64,000 bases of DNA, from NCBI RefSeq assembly GCF_000421605.1, contig NZ_ATXI01000005.1, forward strand, positions 1-64,000, read 5' to 3'. The notes below the pieces were generated by a model that saw only the letters and a program-made list of their open reading frames with translations, ran no database searches and was not told the DNA's origin. Source of the DNA: Thermodesulfobacterium thermophilum DSM 1276. GTDB taxonomy: Bacteria > Desulfobacterota > Thermodesulfobacteria > Thermodesulfobacteriales > Thermodesulfobacteriaceae. How positions within the stretch are numbered: position 1 is the stretch's first letter; every line of letters begins with the position of its first letter. Position numbers and translations under genes: made by a program. Below are positions 34,499-42,296 of the stretch, piece by piece.

Positions 34499-35149
34499 AT
34501 GGAAAAAATTATAGACATAAAAGGTCTGGTTTTTAAGTATAACGACCGTGTGGTTCTTGATGATTTAGAGTTAGAGGTTAGGGTAGGGGATAGAATAGGT
34601 CTTATAGGTCCTAACGGAGCAGGTAAAACCACCCTTCTTTACATTATCATGGGGTTCCTTAAACCTTTAAAAGGAAAGATAATTATTTTAGAAAAAGAAA
34701 GAAAAGAAGAGAAAGACTTTATAGAGGTTAGACAAAAAATAGGGCTTTTATTCCAAGATTCAGACTCTCAACTTTTTTGTCCCACGGTTAAAGAAGACAT
34801 AGCCTTTGGTCCTCTTAACTTGGGAAAAAGTCATGAAGAAGTTAAAGAGATAATAGATAAAGTAGCCCACTTTTTTGGAATAACCCATCTCTTGGAACGT
34901 CCAGTTTATAAACTTTCAGGTGGGGAAAAGAGGTTGGTGGCTTTAGCAGGGATTTTTGCGATGAACCCAATATGTTACCTTCTGGACGAACCTTCTGCAG
35001 GACTTGATGAACAAAGCAAAACCAAACTCATAGAATTTTTAAAAACACAATCTACCTATCTTATCGTTTCTCATGAGAAAGATTTTCTTAAAGAGGTTAG
35101 CAATAAAATCTTTAAGTTAGAAAAGGGTAAACTCTTTCAGTTACTTTGA
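34499..35149 (+). CDS. nikO: ECF transporter ATPase
   Basis: The 216-residue ABC ATPase has Walker A GPNGAGKTTL (about 38-47), a Q-loop (LFQDSDSQLFCPTV), the signature LSGGEKRLVALAG, and Walker B YLLDEPSAGLD. It is somewhat short for a CbiO (usually 250-280), ending soon after the switch His (IVSHEKDF). No ribosome site precedes the ATG, so it may be translated from nikQ. Its end overlaps the convergent thioredoxin-like gene by 9 bp. Confidence 0.94.
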   Translation: MEKIIDIKGLVFKYNDRVVLDDLELEVRVGDRIGLIGPNGAGKTTLLYIIMGFLKPLKGKIIILEKERKEEKDFIEVRQKIGLLFQDSDSQLFCPTVKEDIAFGPLNLGKSHEEVKEIIDKVAHFFGITHLLERPVYKLSGGEKRLVALAGIFAMNPICYLLDEPSAGLDEQSKTKLIEFLKTQSTYLIVSHEKDFLKEVSNKIFKLEKGKLFQLL

Positions 35150-35380
35150 GAGTAGTTTTTTAATATCTTCTACAGACAATAACTCCCCCTGAGAAACTAA
35201 CTGTCCGTCTATCCACAAGCCAGGTGTTTTTAACACACCAAAAAGTGCCATTTGTTTGATGTCTTGAACCTTTTCTATAAAAACCTCTATTCCTAATTCT
35301 TGAGCAGCTTTTTTAACGTTTTTATAAAGGGTTTCACATTTTAAACAACCTGGTCCAAAAACTTTTACAAACCTCTGCAT
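35141..35380 (-). CDS. thioredoxin-like small redox-active disulfide protein
   Basis: The 79-residue protein has FGPGCLKCETLY near residue 10, a CxxC redox site in a short thioredoxin fold, followed by KTPGLWIDGQLVSQG with the cis-Pro region. It belongs to the group often annotated as redox-active disulfide protein 2 and found next to permeases of the kind upstream here. I chose ATG 35380 because a GGGGGG ribosome site lies about 7 bp upstream; a TTG two codons earlier is also possible. Confidence 0.88.
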   Translation of the reverse strand: MQRFVKVFGPGCLKCETLYKNVKKAAQELGIEVFIEKVQDIKQMALFGVLKTPGLWIDGQLVSQGELLSVEDIKKLLSK

Positions 35381-35411
35381 AACCAACCCCCCTAACTATT
35401 TTTAAAGTTTT

Positions 35412-36689
35412 TTAAGAGTTTATCATCCCAAAAATATATCCAGAAATAGTCCCTAAAAAGATTACTATAGCTGCATAAGTTAAAGTTTTTTTAACACCCC
35501 AGATACTTTTTAAGACTAAAAGGCTTGGTAAACTTACACTTGGACCGGCAAGCAAAAGAGCAAGGGCAGGGCCATATCCCATACCAGACCCTAAAAGCCC
35601 CTGGATGATCGGAACTTCGGTTAAAGTAGCAAAATACATCAAAACTCCCACTATACTGGCAAAAAAGTTGGCTAAAAGGGAGTTACCTCCTACTAAATAG
35701 TTGACATAGAAAGAAGGTATAAAGGCTTCATGTCCTGGTCTTCCTAAAAAGAATCCTGCTACAAAAACTCCAGCCAAAAGCAACGGTAAAATTTGTTTAC
35801 CTAAAAGATAGGTACTTTGAAACCATTTTTCCATGTCTCCTTTTGTCTTATAAAGAGCGTAGCTAAAACCTACTAAACCTACAAGAAAGGATATCTCCTT
35901 TTCATGCAGCAACACTTGCGTTAAAACTACAAAAAACCCAGTAAATATTAAATAAATAGCTGAAACTTTAAACCAAAAAACCACTTGTATTCCAATTAAT
36001 ATGGCTAAAAAACAGACAAGATACCATTTTATAGAAAAGATAAATCCTGCGAAACCTTCTTTAGCACCCCAGGTAGCAAAAATAAGAATACCAACCAAAG
36101 CTGAGAGCAATCCAACTTTTTGGTAAAAAGGTATGGTTTCTGAGGTTTTAGGAATTTCTATTTCACCTAACCTTTTAGTTTCATCTTTTCTAAAAAGATA
36201 GGCCATAAGTAATCCTACTATGATACTTCCTGCTATAGCCCCTACGGCTCTTGCCACTCCTATGTGGATACCTAAAATTTTCCCTGTAAGCACTATGGCT
36301 AATACGTTGATAGCAGGACCAGAATAAAGAAAGGTAGTAGCAGGACCAATGCCTGCTCCTCTAAAATAAATCCCCGCAAAAATAGGAAGGACGGTGCAAG
36401 AACAAACAGCAAGAATGGTTCCTGAAACACTGGCTACGCTATAGGAAACAACTTTTGGAGCCTGTGCTCCTAAATATTTCATCACAGAAGCCTCTGAGAG
36501 AAAAGTGGAAATAGCGCCTGCTATAAAAAGTGCTGGTAATAAACAAAAAATTACGTGTTCTCTTGCATATTCGTGAGTTAAATAGACAGCTTCTTTTAAA
36601 CCCTCTATAACCCTTTGTTCAGCAGGTAAAAAATAAAAAAACAAAAAAACAAACGCCGCAATCAACAAAAACTTTAGTTCTTTCAACAT
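35412..36689 (-). CDS. DUF318/ArsP-type two-domain permease
   Basis: The 425-residue membrane protein has about ten hydrophobic helices in two halves. The first carries VASVSGTILAVCSCTVLPIFAGIYFRG with the CSC pair typical of this permease family; the second has FATLTEVPIIQGLLGSGMGYGPALALLLAGPSVSLPS. The ArsP branch exports organoarsenicals, but other members have unknown substrates. The ArsR regulator upstream and thioredoxin-like protein downstream complete a frequent three-gene set. Metalloid export is an inference. Confidence 0.85.
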   Translation of the reverse strand: MLKELKFLLIAAFVFLFFYFLPAEQRVIEGLKEAVYLTHEYAREHVIFCLLPALFIAGAISTFLSEASVMKYLGAQAPKVVSYSVASVSGTILAVCSCTVLPIFAGIYFRGAGIGPATTFLYSGPAINVLAIVLTGKILGIHIGVARAVGAIAGSIIVGLLMAYLFRKDETKRLGEIEIPKTSETIPFYQKVGLLSALVGILIFATWGAKEGFAGFIFSIKWYLVCFLAILIGIQVVFWFKVSAIYLIFTGFFVVLTQVLLHEKEISFLVGLVGFSYALYKTKGDMEKWFQSTYLLGKQILPLLLAGVFVAGFFLGRPGHEAFIPSFYVNYLVGGNSLLANFFASIVGVLMYFATLTEVPIIQGLLGSGMGYGPALALLLAGPSVSLPSLLVLKSIWGVKKTLTYAAIVIFLGTISGYIFGMINS

Positions 36690-36716
36690 TAAAAATAGTC
36701 CTCCTGTTATCAGGTT

Positions 36717-37064
36717 TTATCTGTTTGTTTTTACGAAATCAGACTCAAGAGTAGTTTTAGCGGATAAACTGGTGTATAAAGATTGCTTTTTCATTTCTTC
36801 AAGCAACTCCTTTATGACTTTGGCTACAAAATCATCTTTTGGTGAAAGTTTATATATAATAAAAGCCTTACTTTTTTGATAAGAGGTTATTCCTGCCTCG
36901 GTTAATACTTGTAGATGTCGTGAAACGGTGGGTTGAGAAGACCCTATAAGGTTTACTAACTCACATACACAATGAGGTCTTATCGATAAATAAACGATGA
37001 TTTCAAGTCTGGTTGGGTCTGAAAGGGCTTTAAATAACTTGGAGAATTGATACATTTTATTCAT
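36717..37064 (-). CDS. arsR: ArsR family repressor
   Basis: The 115-residue winged-helix regulator has FKALSDPTRLEIIVYL, then PHCVCELVNLIGSSQPTVSRHLQVL. The CVCEL motif corresponds to the ELCVCDL metal site of ArsR-type As(III) sensors. I set the start at ATG 37064 because AGGGA precedes it and because the upstream alternative at 37121 lies inside the promoter's -35 box. It heads the permease operon, which it likely represses. Confidence 0.9.
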   Translation of the reverse strand: MNKMYQFSKLFKALSDPTRLEIIVYLSIRPHCVCELVNLIGSSQPTVSRHLQVLTEAGITSYQKSKAFIIYKLSPKDDFVAKVIKELLEEMKKQSLYTSLSAKTTLESDFVKTNR

Positions 37065-37093
37065 GTTATAAAATCCCTTTAGGTATAAATTTA

Positions 37094-37121
37094 AAAATAT
37101 AGCAAAATAGCTATATGTCAA
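37094..37121 (-). promoter_or_regulatory. promoter with embedded ArsR operator
   Basis: On the minus strand TTGACA (37121-37116) and TATTTT (37099-37094) are 16 bp apart. An inverted repeat ATATAGC (37097-37103) / GCTATAT (37110-37116) with a 6-bp centre fills the spacer. A bound repressor would block RNA polymerase. ArsR family proteins bind such AT-rich imperfect palindromes, so autoregulation is likely. Confidence 0.7.
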
Positions 37122-37176
37122 GATGTATTTTTAAAATTTAAAAAGTGGAAGGATTATCGTTTTTTGGGATAAGAGA

Positions 37177-38115
37177 TTAATTAGTTTTTTCTCTAAGTTT
37201 TACCAGAAGGGTAATAAACTTGTTAACCGGAGTTTCTAATCCTTTTTGCTCTGCAAGGTTTACGATGGCACCGTTTAAAGCGTCTATTTCTGTCTTTTTA
37301 CCGTTTTTGAGGTCATAATACATAGAGGGATAATGGCCGGCTGTAGGAGGAATAAGTCTTTGATAGAAGTGCTCTTTATATTCCTCAGAGGACTTCCATC
37401 TTATCTCGATGTTGTATGCCTTTAAAACTTCAAATATTTCCTCTATAACCTTATCCATGAGAAATTTTGTTTCGTAGCTTTTGGCAAGCTCTCCGTAGGT
37501 TCTTTCTAAAAGGGCACCCAAAGGGTTTAAGGCTGAGTTGTAGATGATTTTCTCCCAGAGTATGGCATATACATCTTCCGAGACCCTGGTAGGTATACCT
37601 GCCTGGGTAAAGATTTGGGCTAATTCTTCTAAAGTTTCCGTAGGGATGGCTTTTTCTGGTTGGCCTATAACTACGTCATCTCCAAAAACGGTTACTTCTG
37701 CCATTCCTGGTGAGATTACCTTAGCTCCAAAGATAATCCTTGAAAGGATTACCTGATTTTTAGGAATAAGTTTTATAGCTTTTTCGTAGTTTCCATAGCC
37801 ATTTTGAGCTATTAAAAGTAGTGTATTAGGTTTAATAAATTTTTTTATCTGAAAAAGAGCATTTTCGGTGTCAAAGGCTTTTACAGTAAGGATTATCAAA
37901 TCAAGGTCTAACAAGGTTAAATTTTCTGGGTTGGTAAAATATTGGTCTATATAAGCTTGTTTATCACCAAAAAGTCCGGTTATTTGAAGAGGTTTATTTT
38001 TTAGCTGATCAAGATACTTTTCTTTGACAAAGGTATAGACAGTGTGCCCAGCATTCTTTAGAGAAACAGCAAAAACCGTTCCTAAAGCACCTAAGCCAAA
38101 GATTAATATTTTCAT
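37177..38115 (-). CDS. panE: 2-dehydropantoate 2-reductase
   Basis: The 312-residue enzyme reduces ketopantoate with NADPH in pantothenate synthesis. MKILIFGLGALGTVFA gives the dinucleotide-binding GxGxxG at the N-terminus. ILTVKAFDTENAL and LIAQNGYGN carry the catalytic-domain residues, including the Lys in TVKAFD. The central KIIYNSALNPLGALL includes the second catalytic Lys and the substrate region. Related ketopantoate reductase-like proteins of unknown substrate exist. Confidence 0.9.
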   Translation of the reverse strand: MKILIFGLGALGTVFAVSLKNAGHTVYTFVKEKYLDQLKNKPLQITGLFGDKQAYIDQYFTNPENLTLLDLDLIILTVKAFDTENALFQIKKFIKPNTLLLIAQNGYGNYEKAIKLIPKNQVILSRIIFGAKVISPGMAEVTVFGDDVVIGQPEKAIPTETLEELAQIFTQAGIPTRVSEDVYAILWEKIIYNSALNPLGALLERTYGELAKSYETKFLMDKVIEEIFEVLKAYNIEIRWKSSEEYKEHFYQRLIPPTAGHYPSMYYDLKNGKKTEIDALNGAIVNLAEQKGLETPVNKFITLLVKLREKTN

Positions 38116-38117
38116 CT

Positions 38118-38498
38118 TTACACCTCTATACCTCTTTTTCTCAATTCCTCAAGTTTACGTTCTCTACAGGTGGGACATCTGAATTCAGGTTCAGGGTCGT
38201 TGAGACGATCATAGTTTTTGGCTTTTACTACTCTATAACCTTCACCAACAGTCCCGCAATCAGCGCACTTTACGTTTTTTTCTATCTGCCAGAGAGTAAT
38301 ATGTGGAATACTAAAATAACCTTTAAAGATGGCTTTATCTATAAACCAGAATACATTAGCTAAGATGAATTGGTTGAGTAAAAAAGCGGGTATGGTATGG
38401 ATTTTTAACATATCACTCAATAGATACTGCATCAAGGCCCCAGCTATTCCAGAAAGTAATATCCATCTCCCAAATACATAAATAATCCAGGACTTCAA
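38118..38498 (-). CDS. small membrane protein with C-terminal zinc ribbon
   Basis: This 126-residue protein has no family name I recognise. It has two membrane helices (SWIIYVFGRWILLSGIAG and PAFLLNQFILANVFWFI), then a cytoplasmic CADCGTVGEGY...FRCPTCRERK zinc ribbon. A TTG start at 38498 is chosen because a perfect AAGGAGG ribosome site lies 6 bp upstream. An ATG at 38612 is open but lacks such a site. It lies 2 bp before panE and is probably co-transcribed. Confidence 0.75.
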   Translation of the reverse strand: MKSWIIYVFGRWILLSGIAGALMQYLLSDMLKIHTIPAFLLNQFILANVFWFIDKAIFKGYFSIPHITLWQIEKNVKCADCGTVGEGYRVVKAKNYDRLNDPEPEFRCPTCRERKLEELRKRGIEV

Positions 38499-38661
38499 GT
38501 TAAACCTCCTTGATAAGTAGTCTTTGGTGGTAATTATAACATCTTCCTTTATTTTATAAAGCTGCATTTCTTGTATTTTAAAAGAGTAGACGAAGTTTTC
38601 TTGTCTTATCATATGTTTTTAATTAAAATAAAATTAAAAACAAAAACAGGAGGTAGACTTT

Positions 38662-39516
38662 ATGAAGATAGGTTTTATAGGGCTTGGTACCTTAGGTATA
38701 GAGATAGCTAAAAGATTAATTTCGCAAGGTGTTGGGTTAATCGTTTGGAATAGGTCTAAAGAAAAAGCTAAACAGTTGGGACTTGACTTGGTAGAAACAC
38801 CCAAAGATTTGATTTCTATGGTAGATAAAGTTTTTATTATAGTTTCTGACAGTGAGGCTTCCAAAAAGATTATTTTTGGAAAAGACGGTCTTGTCGAGGG
38901 TGATATTCAGGGGAAGACCATCATAGATTTAACTACCAACCATTATCGATATGTGGTTGAAGCCGAAAAAGAGTTAAAACAAAAAGGGGCGTATTATTTA
39001 GAAGCTCCTCTGCTTGGTTCTGTTATCCCGGCACAAAGGGGTGAGTTAACTGTTTTGGTTGGTGGTGATCGAAATAAGTTTGAGGAAACAAAAGGTATTT
39101 TTGAAAAATTTTGTCGTAATATGATTTACTTAGGTGAAATAGGAAAAGCTACTAAACTTAAACTTATAAATAACATAGTATTAGGTGGTTACATGGCAGT
39201 TCTTGCTGAAGCTATGGCCATAGGAGAAAAGGCTGGTTTAGAAAAGGAACTTCTTTTAGAGGTGCTTTCTAAGGGTGCAGGACGGTCTTATGTTCTTGAA
39301 GTAAAAAAACAAAAGCTTCTTGAAGGGAAATTTGAACCGCATTTTTCTGTTGAGTTGATGTATAAAGACCTTCACTATGCTCAGGACTTATTCAAAGATT
39401 TTAAAGCCTTTAGCATGGTTCTGCAGAACGTAAAAGAGGTTTACGGTTTTGCCAGAAGCAAAGATTTAGGTCATCTAGACTTTTCTGTGGTGTATAAGAT
39501 TTTTAAGACTGAGTAG
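38662..39516 (+). CDS. beta-hydroxyacid dehydrogenase family NAD(P)-dependent oxidoreductase
   Basis: The 284-residue protein starts KIGFIGLGTLGIEIAKRL (GxGxxG nucleotide site). It has YLEAPLLGSVIPAQRGELTVLVGG, the substrate-binding segment of this family, and GKATKLKLINNIVLGG with the catalytic Lys. Family members reduce succinic semialdehyde or glyoxylate, or oxidise 3-hydroxyisobutyrate; the sequence does not decide which. CAGGAGG precedes its ATG. Confidence 0.9.
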   Translation: MKIGFIGLGTLGIEIAKRLISQGVGLIVWNRSKEKAKQLGLDLVETPKDLISMVDKVFIIVSDSEASKKIIFGKDGLVEGDIQGKTIIDLTTNHYRYVVEAEKELKQKGAYYLEAPLLGSVIPAQRGELTVLVGGDRNKFEETKGIFEKFCRNMIYLGEIGKATKLKLINNIVLGGYMAVLAEAMAIGEKAGLEKELLLEVLSKGAGRSYVLEVKKQKLLEGKFEPHFSVELMYKDLHYAQDLFKDFKAFSMVLQNVKEVYGFARSKDLGHLDFSVVYKIFKTE

Positions 39517-39588
39517 TCTTTAAGCTTGGTTACAAAATTATTTTATATCGTCATATTTTGTTATAAAAATTATTGCAGGAGGAAAAAA

Positions 39589-40410
39589 ATGATAAGTAAA
39601 ATTGCAGAAGCTTTAAAAATGCAATTTAATCCAGTTGCTGTAATATGGTCGGATGTAAAACCTGAAAATGCTTTACAATTTAAAGAAGGAAGATGGGGAT
39701 GTGTAATGTGGCTTTTTGTAAATGTAGCAAAAGGAAAAACAGCTGTTTTTGACAGAAAAACTTATGGATGTTGGGGTGGAGGAGTGGGGTTAGGTTTTGG
39801 AAATAAATATCTTGATTTCCCAGGAGGGATTGAGTGTTTTTATTATTTTCTTTCTTCAGGAAATAAAAACTGGGAGAAGGGTAAAATTGTAGCAGAAAAT
39901 CTAAAACCGTATGTAACTAAAGAATTTCTTGAAGAATTTTTAGAAGGAGAAAGGTATTTGAAAACTCCTGAACAGGTAAAAAAGTTTGTAGAAGAGTTAC
40001 CTATGATAGAAGTTCCGACAAAATATGTAGTATTTAAACCTTTAAAAGATGTAGACATTCATGAAGAAAGACCTGTTGTAATTGTCTTTCCTGTTAACCC
40101 TCATCAACTTTCTGCTCTTGTTGTTCTTGCAAACTATGGGAGAAACAGTTTTTTGGATAGTGTAATCATTCCCTGGGGTGCAGGGTGTCAGGCAATTGGT
40201 ATCTATGCGTATAAACAAAGAGAATCAGTTCCACAAAAAGCAGTAGTTGGATTGACAGACCTTTCAGCAAGAAAAAACGTTAGAAAACACCTTGGGGATA
40301 ACCTTTTTACTTTTGCTGTTCCTTATGAAATGTTTTTAGAAATGGAAGAAAATGTAGAAGGTAGTTTTTTCGAAAGGAATGTTTGGAAAAGTCTTTCTAA
40401 ATTTTTATAA
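39589..40410 (+). CDS. DUF169 family protein
   Basis: The 273-residue protein belongs to DUF169, whose function is unknown. It carries conserved features of the family: an early NPVAVIWSDVKPENA, RWGCVMWLF, YGCWGGGVGLGFG, GIECFYYFLSSG and GAGCQAIGIYAY. The repeated Gly-Cys segments suggest a metal or cofactor site. An upstream in-frame start (39526) is possible, but ATG 39589 follows AGGAGGA closely and is preferred. It is the last gene before the dif-like site. Confidence 0.85.
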   Translation: MISKIAEALKMQFNPVAVIWSDVKPENALQFKEGRWGCVMWLFVNVAKGKTAVFDRKTYGCWGGGVGLGFGNKYLDFPGGIECFYYFLSSGNKNWEKGKIVAENLKPYVTKEFLEEFLEGERYLKTPEQVKKFVEELPMIEVPTKYVVFKPLKDVDIHEERPVVIVFPVNPHQLSALVVLANYGRNSFLDSVIIPWGAGCQAIGIYAYKQRESVPQKAVVGLTDLSARKNVRKHLGDNLFTFAVPYEMFLEMEENVEGSFFERNVWKSLSKFL

Positions 40411-40449
40411 TCTGTCTGTATAATTTACATCTGTAGTTCCTTAAAAACA

Positions 40450-40477
40450 ACTTCCGATAATGTATATTATGTAAAAT
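40450..40477 (+). other. dif: dif-like chromosome dimer resolution site (XerC/XerD)
   Basis: The 28-bp site reads as an 11-bp XerC arm (ACTTCCGATAA), a 6-bp centre (TGTATA) and an 11-bp XerD arm (TTATGTAAAAT). Against E. coli dif, 22 of 28 positions match by eye; the centre is identical and the XerD arm differs at one position. The XerC arm is the more variable in all bacteria. It lies in the 223-bp gene-free gap between the DUF169 gene and the MetE-like gene. Single copy per chromosome is expected. Confidence 0.88.
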
Positions 40478-40494
40478 AAAGTTTCTGATTTTAA

Positions 40495-40515
40495 GAACCC
40501 TATAGGAACCCTGTA
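40495..40515 (+). repeat. short tandem direct repeat beside dif
   Basis: GAACCCTATA (40495-40504) is followed by GAACCCTGTA (40506-40515), two near-identical 10-bp units with an 11-bp period, starting 18 bp after the dif-like site. It is short enough to be chance. Confidence 0.35.
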
Positions 40516-40547
40516 TAAAAATCTTGGAAAAAACTCTTTGTTCTGTC

Positions 40548-40576
40548 TTGCCTTTATCTAAATTTTTAGTTAAAGT
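40548..40576 (+). promoter_or_regulatory. promoter of the MetE-like gene
   Basis: TTGCCT (40548-40553) and TAAAGT (40571-40576) are 17 bp apart. TAAGGAGG at 40616-40623 precedes the ATG at 40634. Confidence 0.6.
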
Positions 40577-40633
40577 TATAAAAACTTTCTTGAAGTTTTT
40601 GGTAATCTATCAAGATTAAGGAGGTTTTATCTT

Positions 40634-41683
40634 ATGGAGGCTATCGTTCAAAACTTAAAAACCACTCATATAGGAAGTCTTCCTTTTTCTGACCCTGAAA
40701 AAGCGGTAAAAATGGTTTTTGAATACTTAGACATACCTGCTTGGCCTCAACTATCTAAACGTAAAAACGAAGGAATGCTCGTTCAGTTTAACGAAGGCCT
40801 TCCAGGGTTTAACTGGGAAAAAGAAGTCTTAGACATATCTTCTTCTGATTTTGAAGAACAGATGATAATCTTTTATGAAAGCTATCTAAAAATCATCGAA
40901 GAAAATCAGTTGTCTGAGTTGGCTAACTTTGAACTCACAGAATCTACCGCCCTTGGTTTTAAGTTTTTTTTAGAAATAGCCTCTCAAGTTAAACCTGAGG
41001 TTGTAAAAGGCCAAATCACAGGCCCTTTTACCTTAGCCTCAAGCTTGAAACTTTCTACCGGAGAAAGTCCTATTTTTAGGGAAGACCTTAAAGACCTTAT
41101 CGTCAAGTTTGTACTGATTAAAGCCTTGGCCCAAGGATTAAAACTTAAAGAGATCTCCCCTAACGTAATTCTATTTTTCGATGAACCAGGTCTTGCAGGT
41201 TTTGGCTCATCATCTTTTATTACCGTTACCAAAGAAGAAGTTCTAAAAATGTTAAATGAGGTGATCTCAGGATTAAAGAACTTTAACTGTACGACGGGCA
41301 TTCATATCTGTGCTAATACTTCCTGGGATCTTCCCTTAAGTTCTGAAATAGATATCTTAAGTTTTGACAGTTTTAATTTTTACGAAAAATTAAGTATTTA
41401 TGCTGAAGAACTTAGAAATTTTCTTGAAAAAGAGAATAAGTATTTAGCCTGGGGAGTTGTGCCAACAGATAGCACGCAGTTAAAAGAGACAAGTTTTGAA
41501 GAGGTTTTGAAAAAGTTTGAGACTCAGTTGAAGGATCTTGCTGTAAAGCTCGGATTTTCTGAAGAAGAGCTGTTAAAAAAGAGTTTGTTTACTCCTGCCT
41601 GTGGTTTAGGAAGTCTTTCTGAAGACTTAGCTTTAAAAGCCTTGGAATGGCTTAAACGATTTAAACAAACCCTTAACTTATAA
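40634..41683 (+). CDS. core MetE-like methionine synthase / UROD-MetE superfamily protein
   Basis: The 349-residue protein corresponds to a single UROD/MetE barrel: TTHIGSLPFSDPEKAV at the N-terminus and KGQITGPFTLASSL in the middle. The zinc-ligand pattern of the MetE C-terminal domain is visible: GIHICANTSWD (His and Cys) and FTPACGLGSL (late Cys). It lacks the N-terminal half of classical MetE. In archaea and some anaerobes such core MetE proteins take methyl groups from corrinoid proteins. Methionine synthesis is inferred; another methyltransferase role is possible. Confidence 0.75.
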   Translation: MEAIVQNLKTTHIGSLPFSDPEKAVKMVFEYLDIPAWPQLSKRKNEGMLVQFNEGLPGFNWEKEVLDISSSDFEEQMIIFYESYLKIIEENQLSELANFELTESTALGFKFFLEIASQVKPEVVKGQITGPFTLASSLKLSTGESPIFREDLKDLIVKFVLIKALAQGLKLKEISPNVILFFDEPGLAGFGSSSFITVTKEEVLKMLNEVISGLKNFNCTTGIHICANTSWDLPLSSEIDILSFDSFNFYEKLSIYAEELRNFLEKENKYLAWGVVPTDSTQLKETSFEEVLKKFETQLKDLAVKLGFSEEELLKKSLFTPACGLGSLSEDLALKALEWLKRFKQTLNL

Positions 41684-41696
41684 TAAATGAAAAAAA

Positions 41697-42296
41697 ATGA
41701 AAAAATCGCTTTTAAACGAAAAGGTTTTAGTTTTAAACAAGTATTACCAGGCAATACAGATAACTACGGCACAGAAGGCTATATGCCATTTGGTTAAAGG
41801 TACCGCAAAGGTAATAACCCCAGATTGGACTACCCACACGTTTGAGGAATGGATAAAGGTAAGCAAGTTTTATGAAAATGGAGCTCAACTGATTAATAGT
41901 CCTTCTATCTCTATCCTTATACCTGAGGCTATCTATTTACCTTTTTATGAAAGACTTCCTAAAACCGAAGTTATTTTTTCCAGACAGAATTTGTTTTTAC
42001 GTGATCGTTTTACCTGTCAGTATTGTGGAAAATTTTTAAAAAATCCTAAGGATAGAACTATAGATCATATAATCCCTAAAAGCCAGGGAGGAAAAACTGT
42101 TTGGACTAATGTAGTCCTCTGTTGTAAAAAATGTAACCTTAAAAAAGGTAACAAAACCCCTGAAGAGGCAGGACTAAAACTTTTAAAAACCCCAAAACCA
42201 CCTAAATGGCAATCTCTTATTCTGGAAGAGTTCCCAAAACATAAAAAGGAAGTATGGAAGGTGTTTTTAGACTTTGCTGGGATAATAGAAGATTAA
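41697..42296 (+). CDS. HNH endonuclease family protein
   Basis: The 199-residue protein has an HNH domain in its C-terminal half: RDRFTCQYCGKFL, then TIDHIIPKSQGG, NVVLCCKKCNLKKGN. These supply two zinc CxxC pairs and the DH...N catalytic residues. The N-terminal half (VLNKYYQAIQITTAQKAICHL) is typical of a widespread standalone bacterial family, not of introns or phage terminases. The function is unknown. Its 3' end overlaps the convergent DnaJ-like gene by 4 bp. Confidence 0.88.
   Translation: MKKSLLNEKVLVLNKYYQAIQITTAQKAICHLVKGTAKVITPDWTTHTFEEWIKVSKFYENGAQLINSPSISILIPEAIYLPFYERLPKTEVIFSRQNLFLRDRFTCQYCGKFLKNPKDRTIDHIIPKSQGGKTVWTNVVLCCKKCNLKKGNKTPEEAGLKLLKTPKPPKWQSLILEEFPKHKKEVWKVFLDFAGIIED

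Noticed and set aside
37065-37121. Longer ArsR protein starting at 37121
   Set aside because: The extra segment lies on the -35 box and operator; the later ATG has a ribosome site and matches family length.
38499-38612. Longer form of the zinc-ribbon membrane protein from ATG 38612
   Set aside because: A perfect AAGGAGG lies before the TTG at 38498, and the extra residues look unlike a conserved domain.
39526-39588. Longer DUF169 protein starting at 39526
   Set aside because: The extra residues are poor in family features, and AGGAGGA lies just before ATG 39589.
41697-42296. HNH gene as part of a mobile intron or phage module
   Set aside because: It belongs to a standalone bacterial HNH type, and no intron, phage or restriction genes adjoin it.
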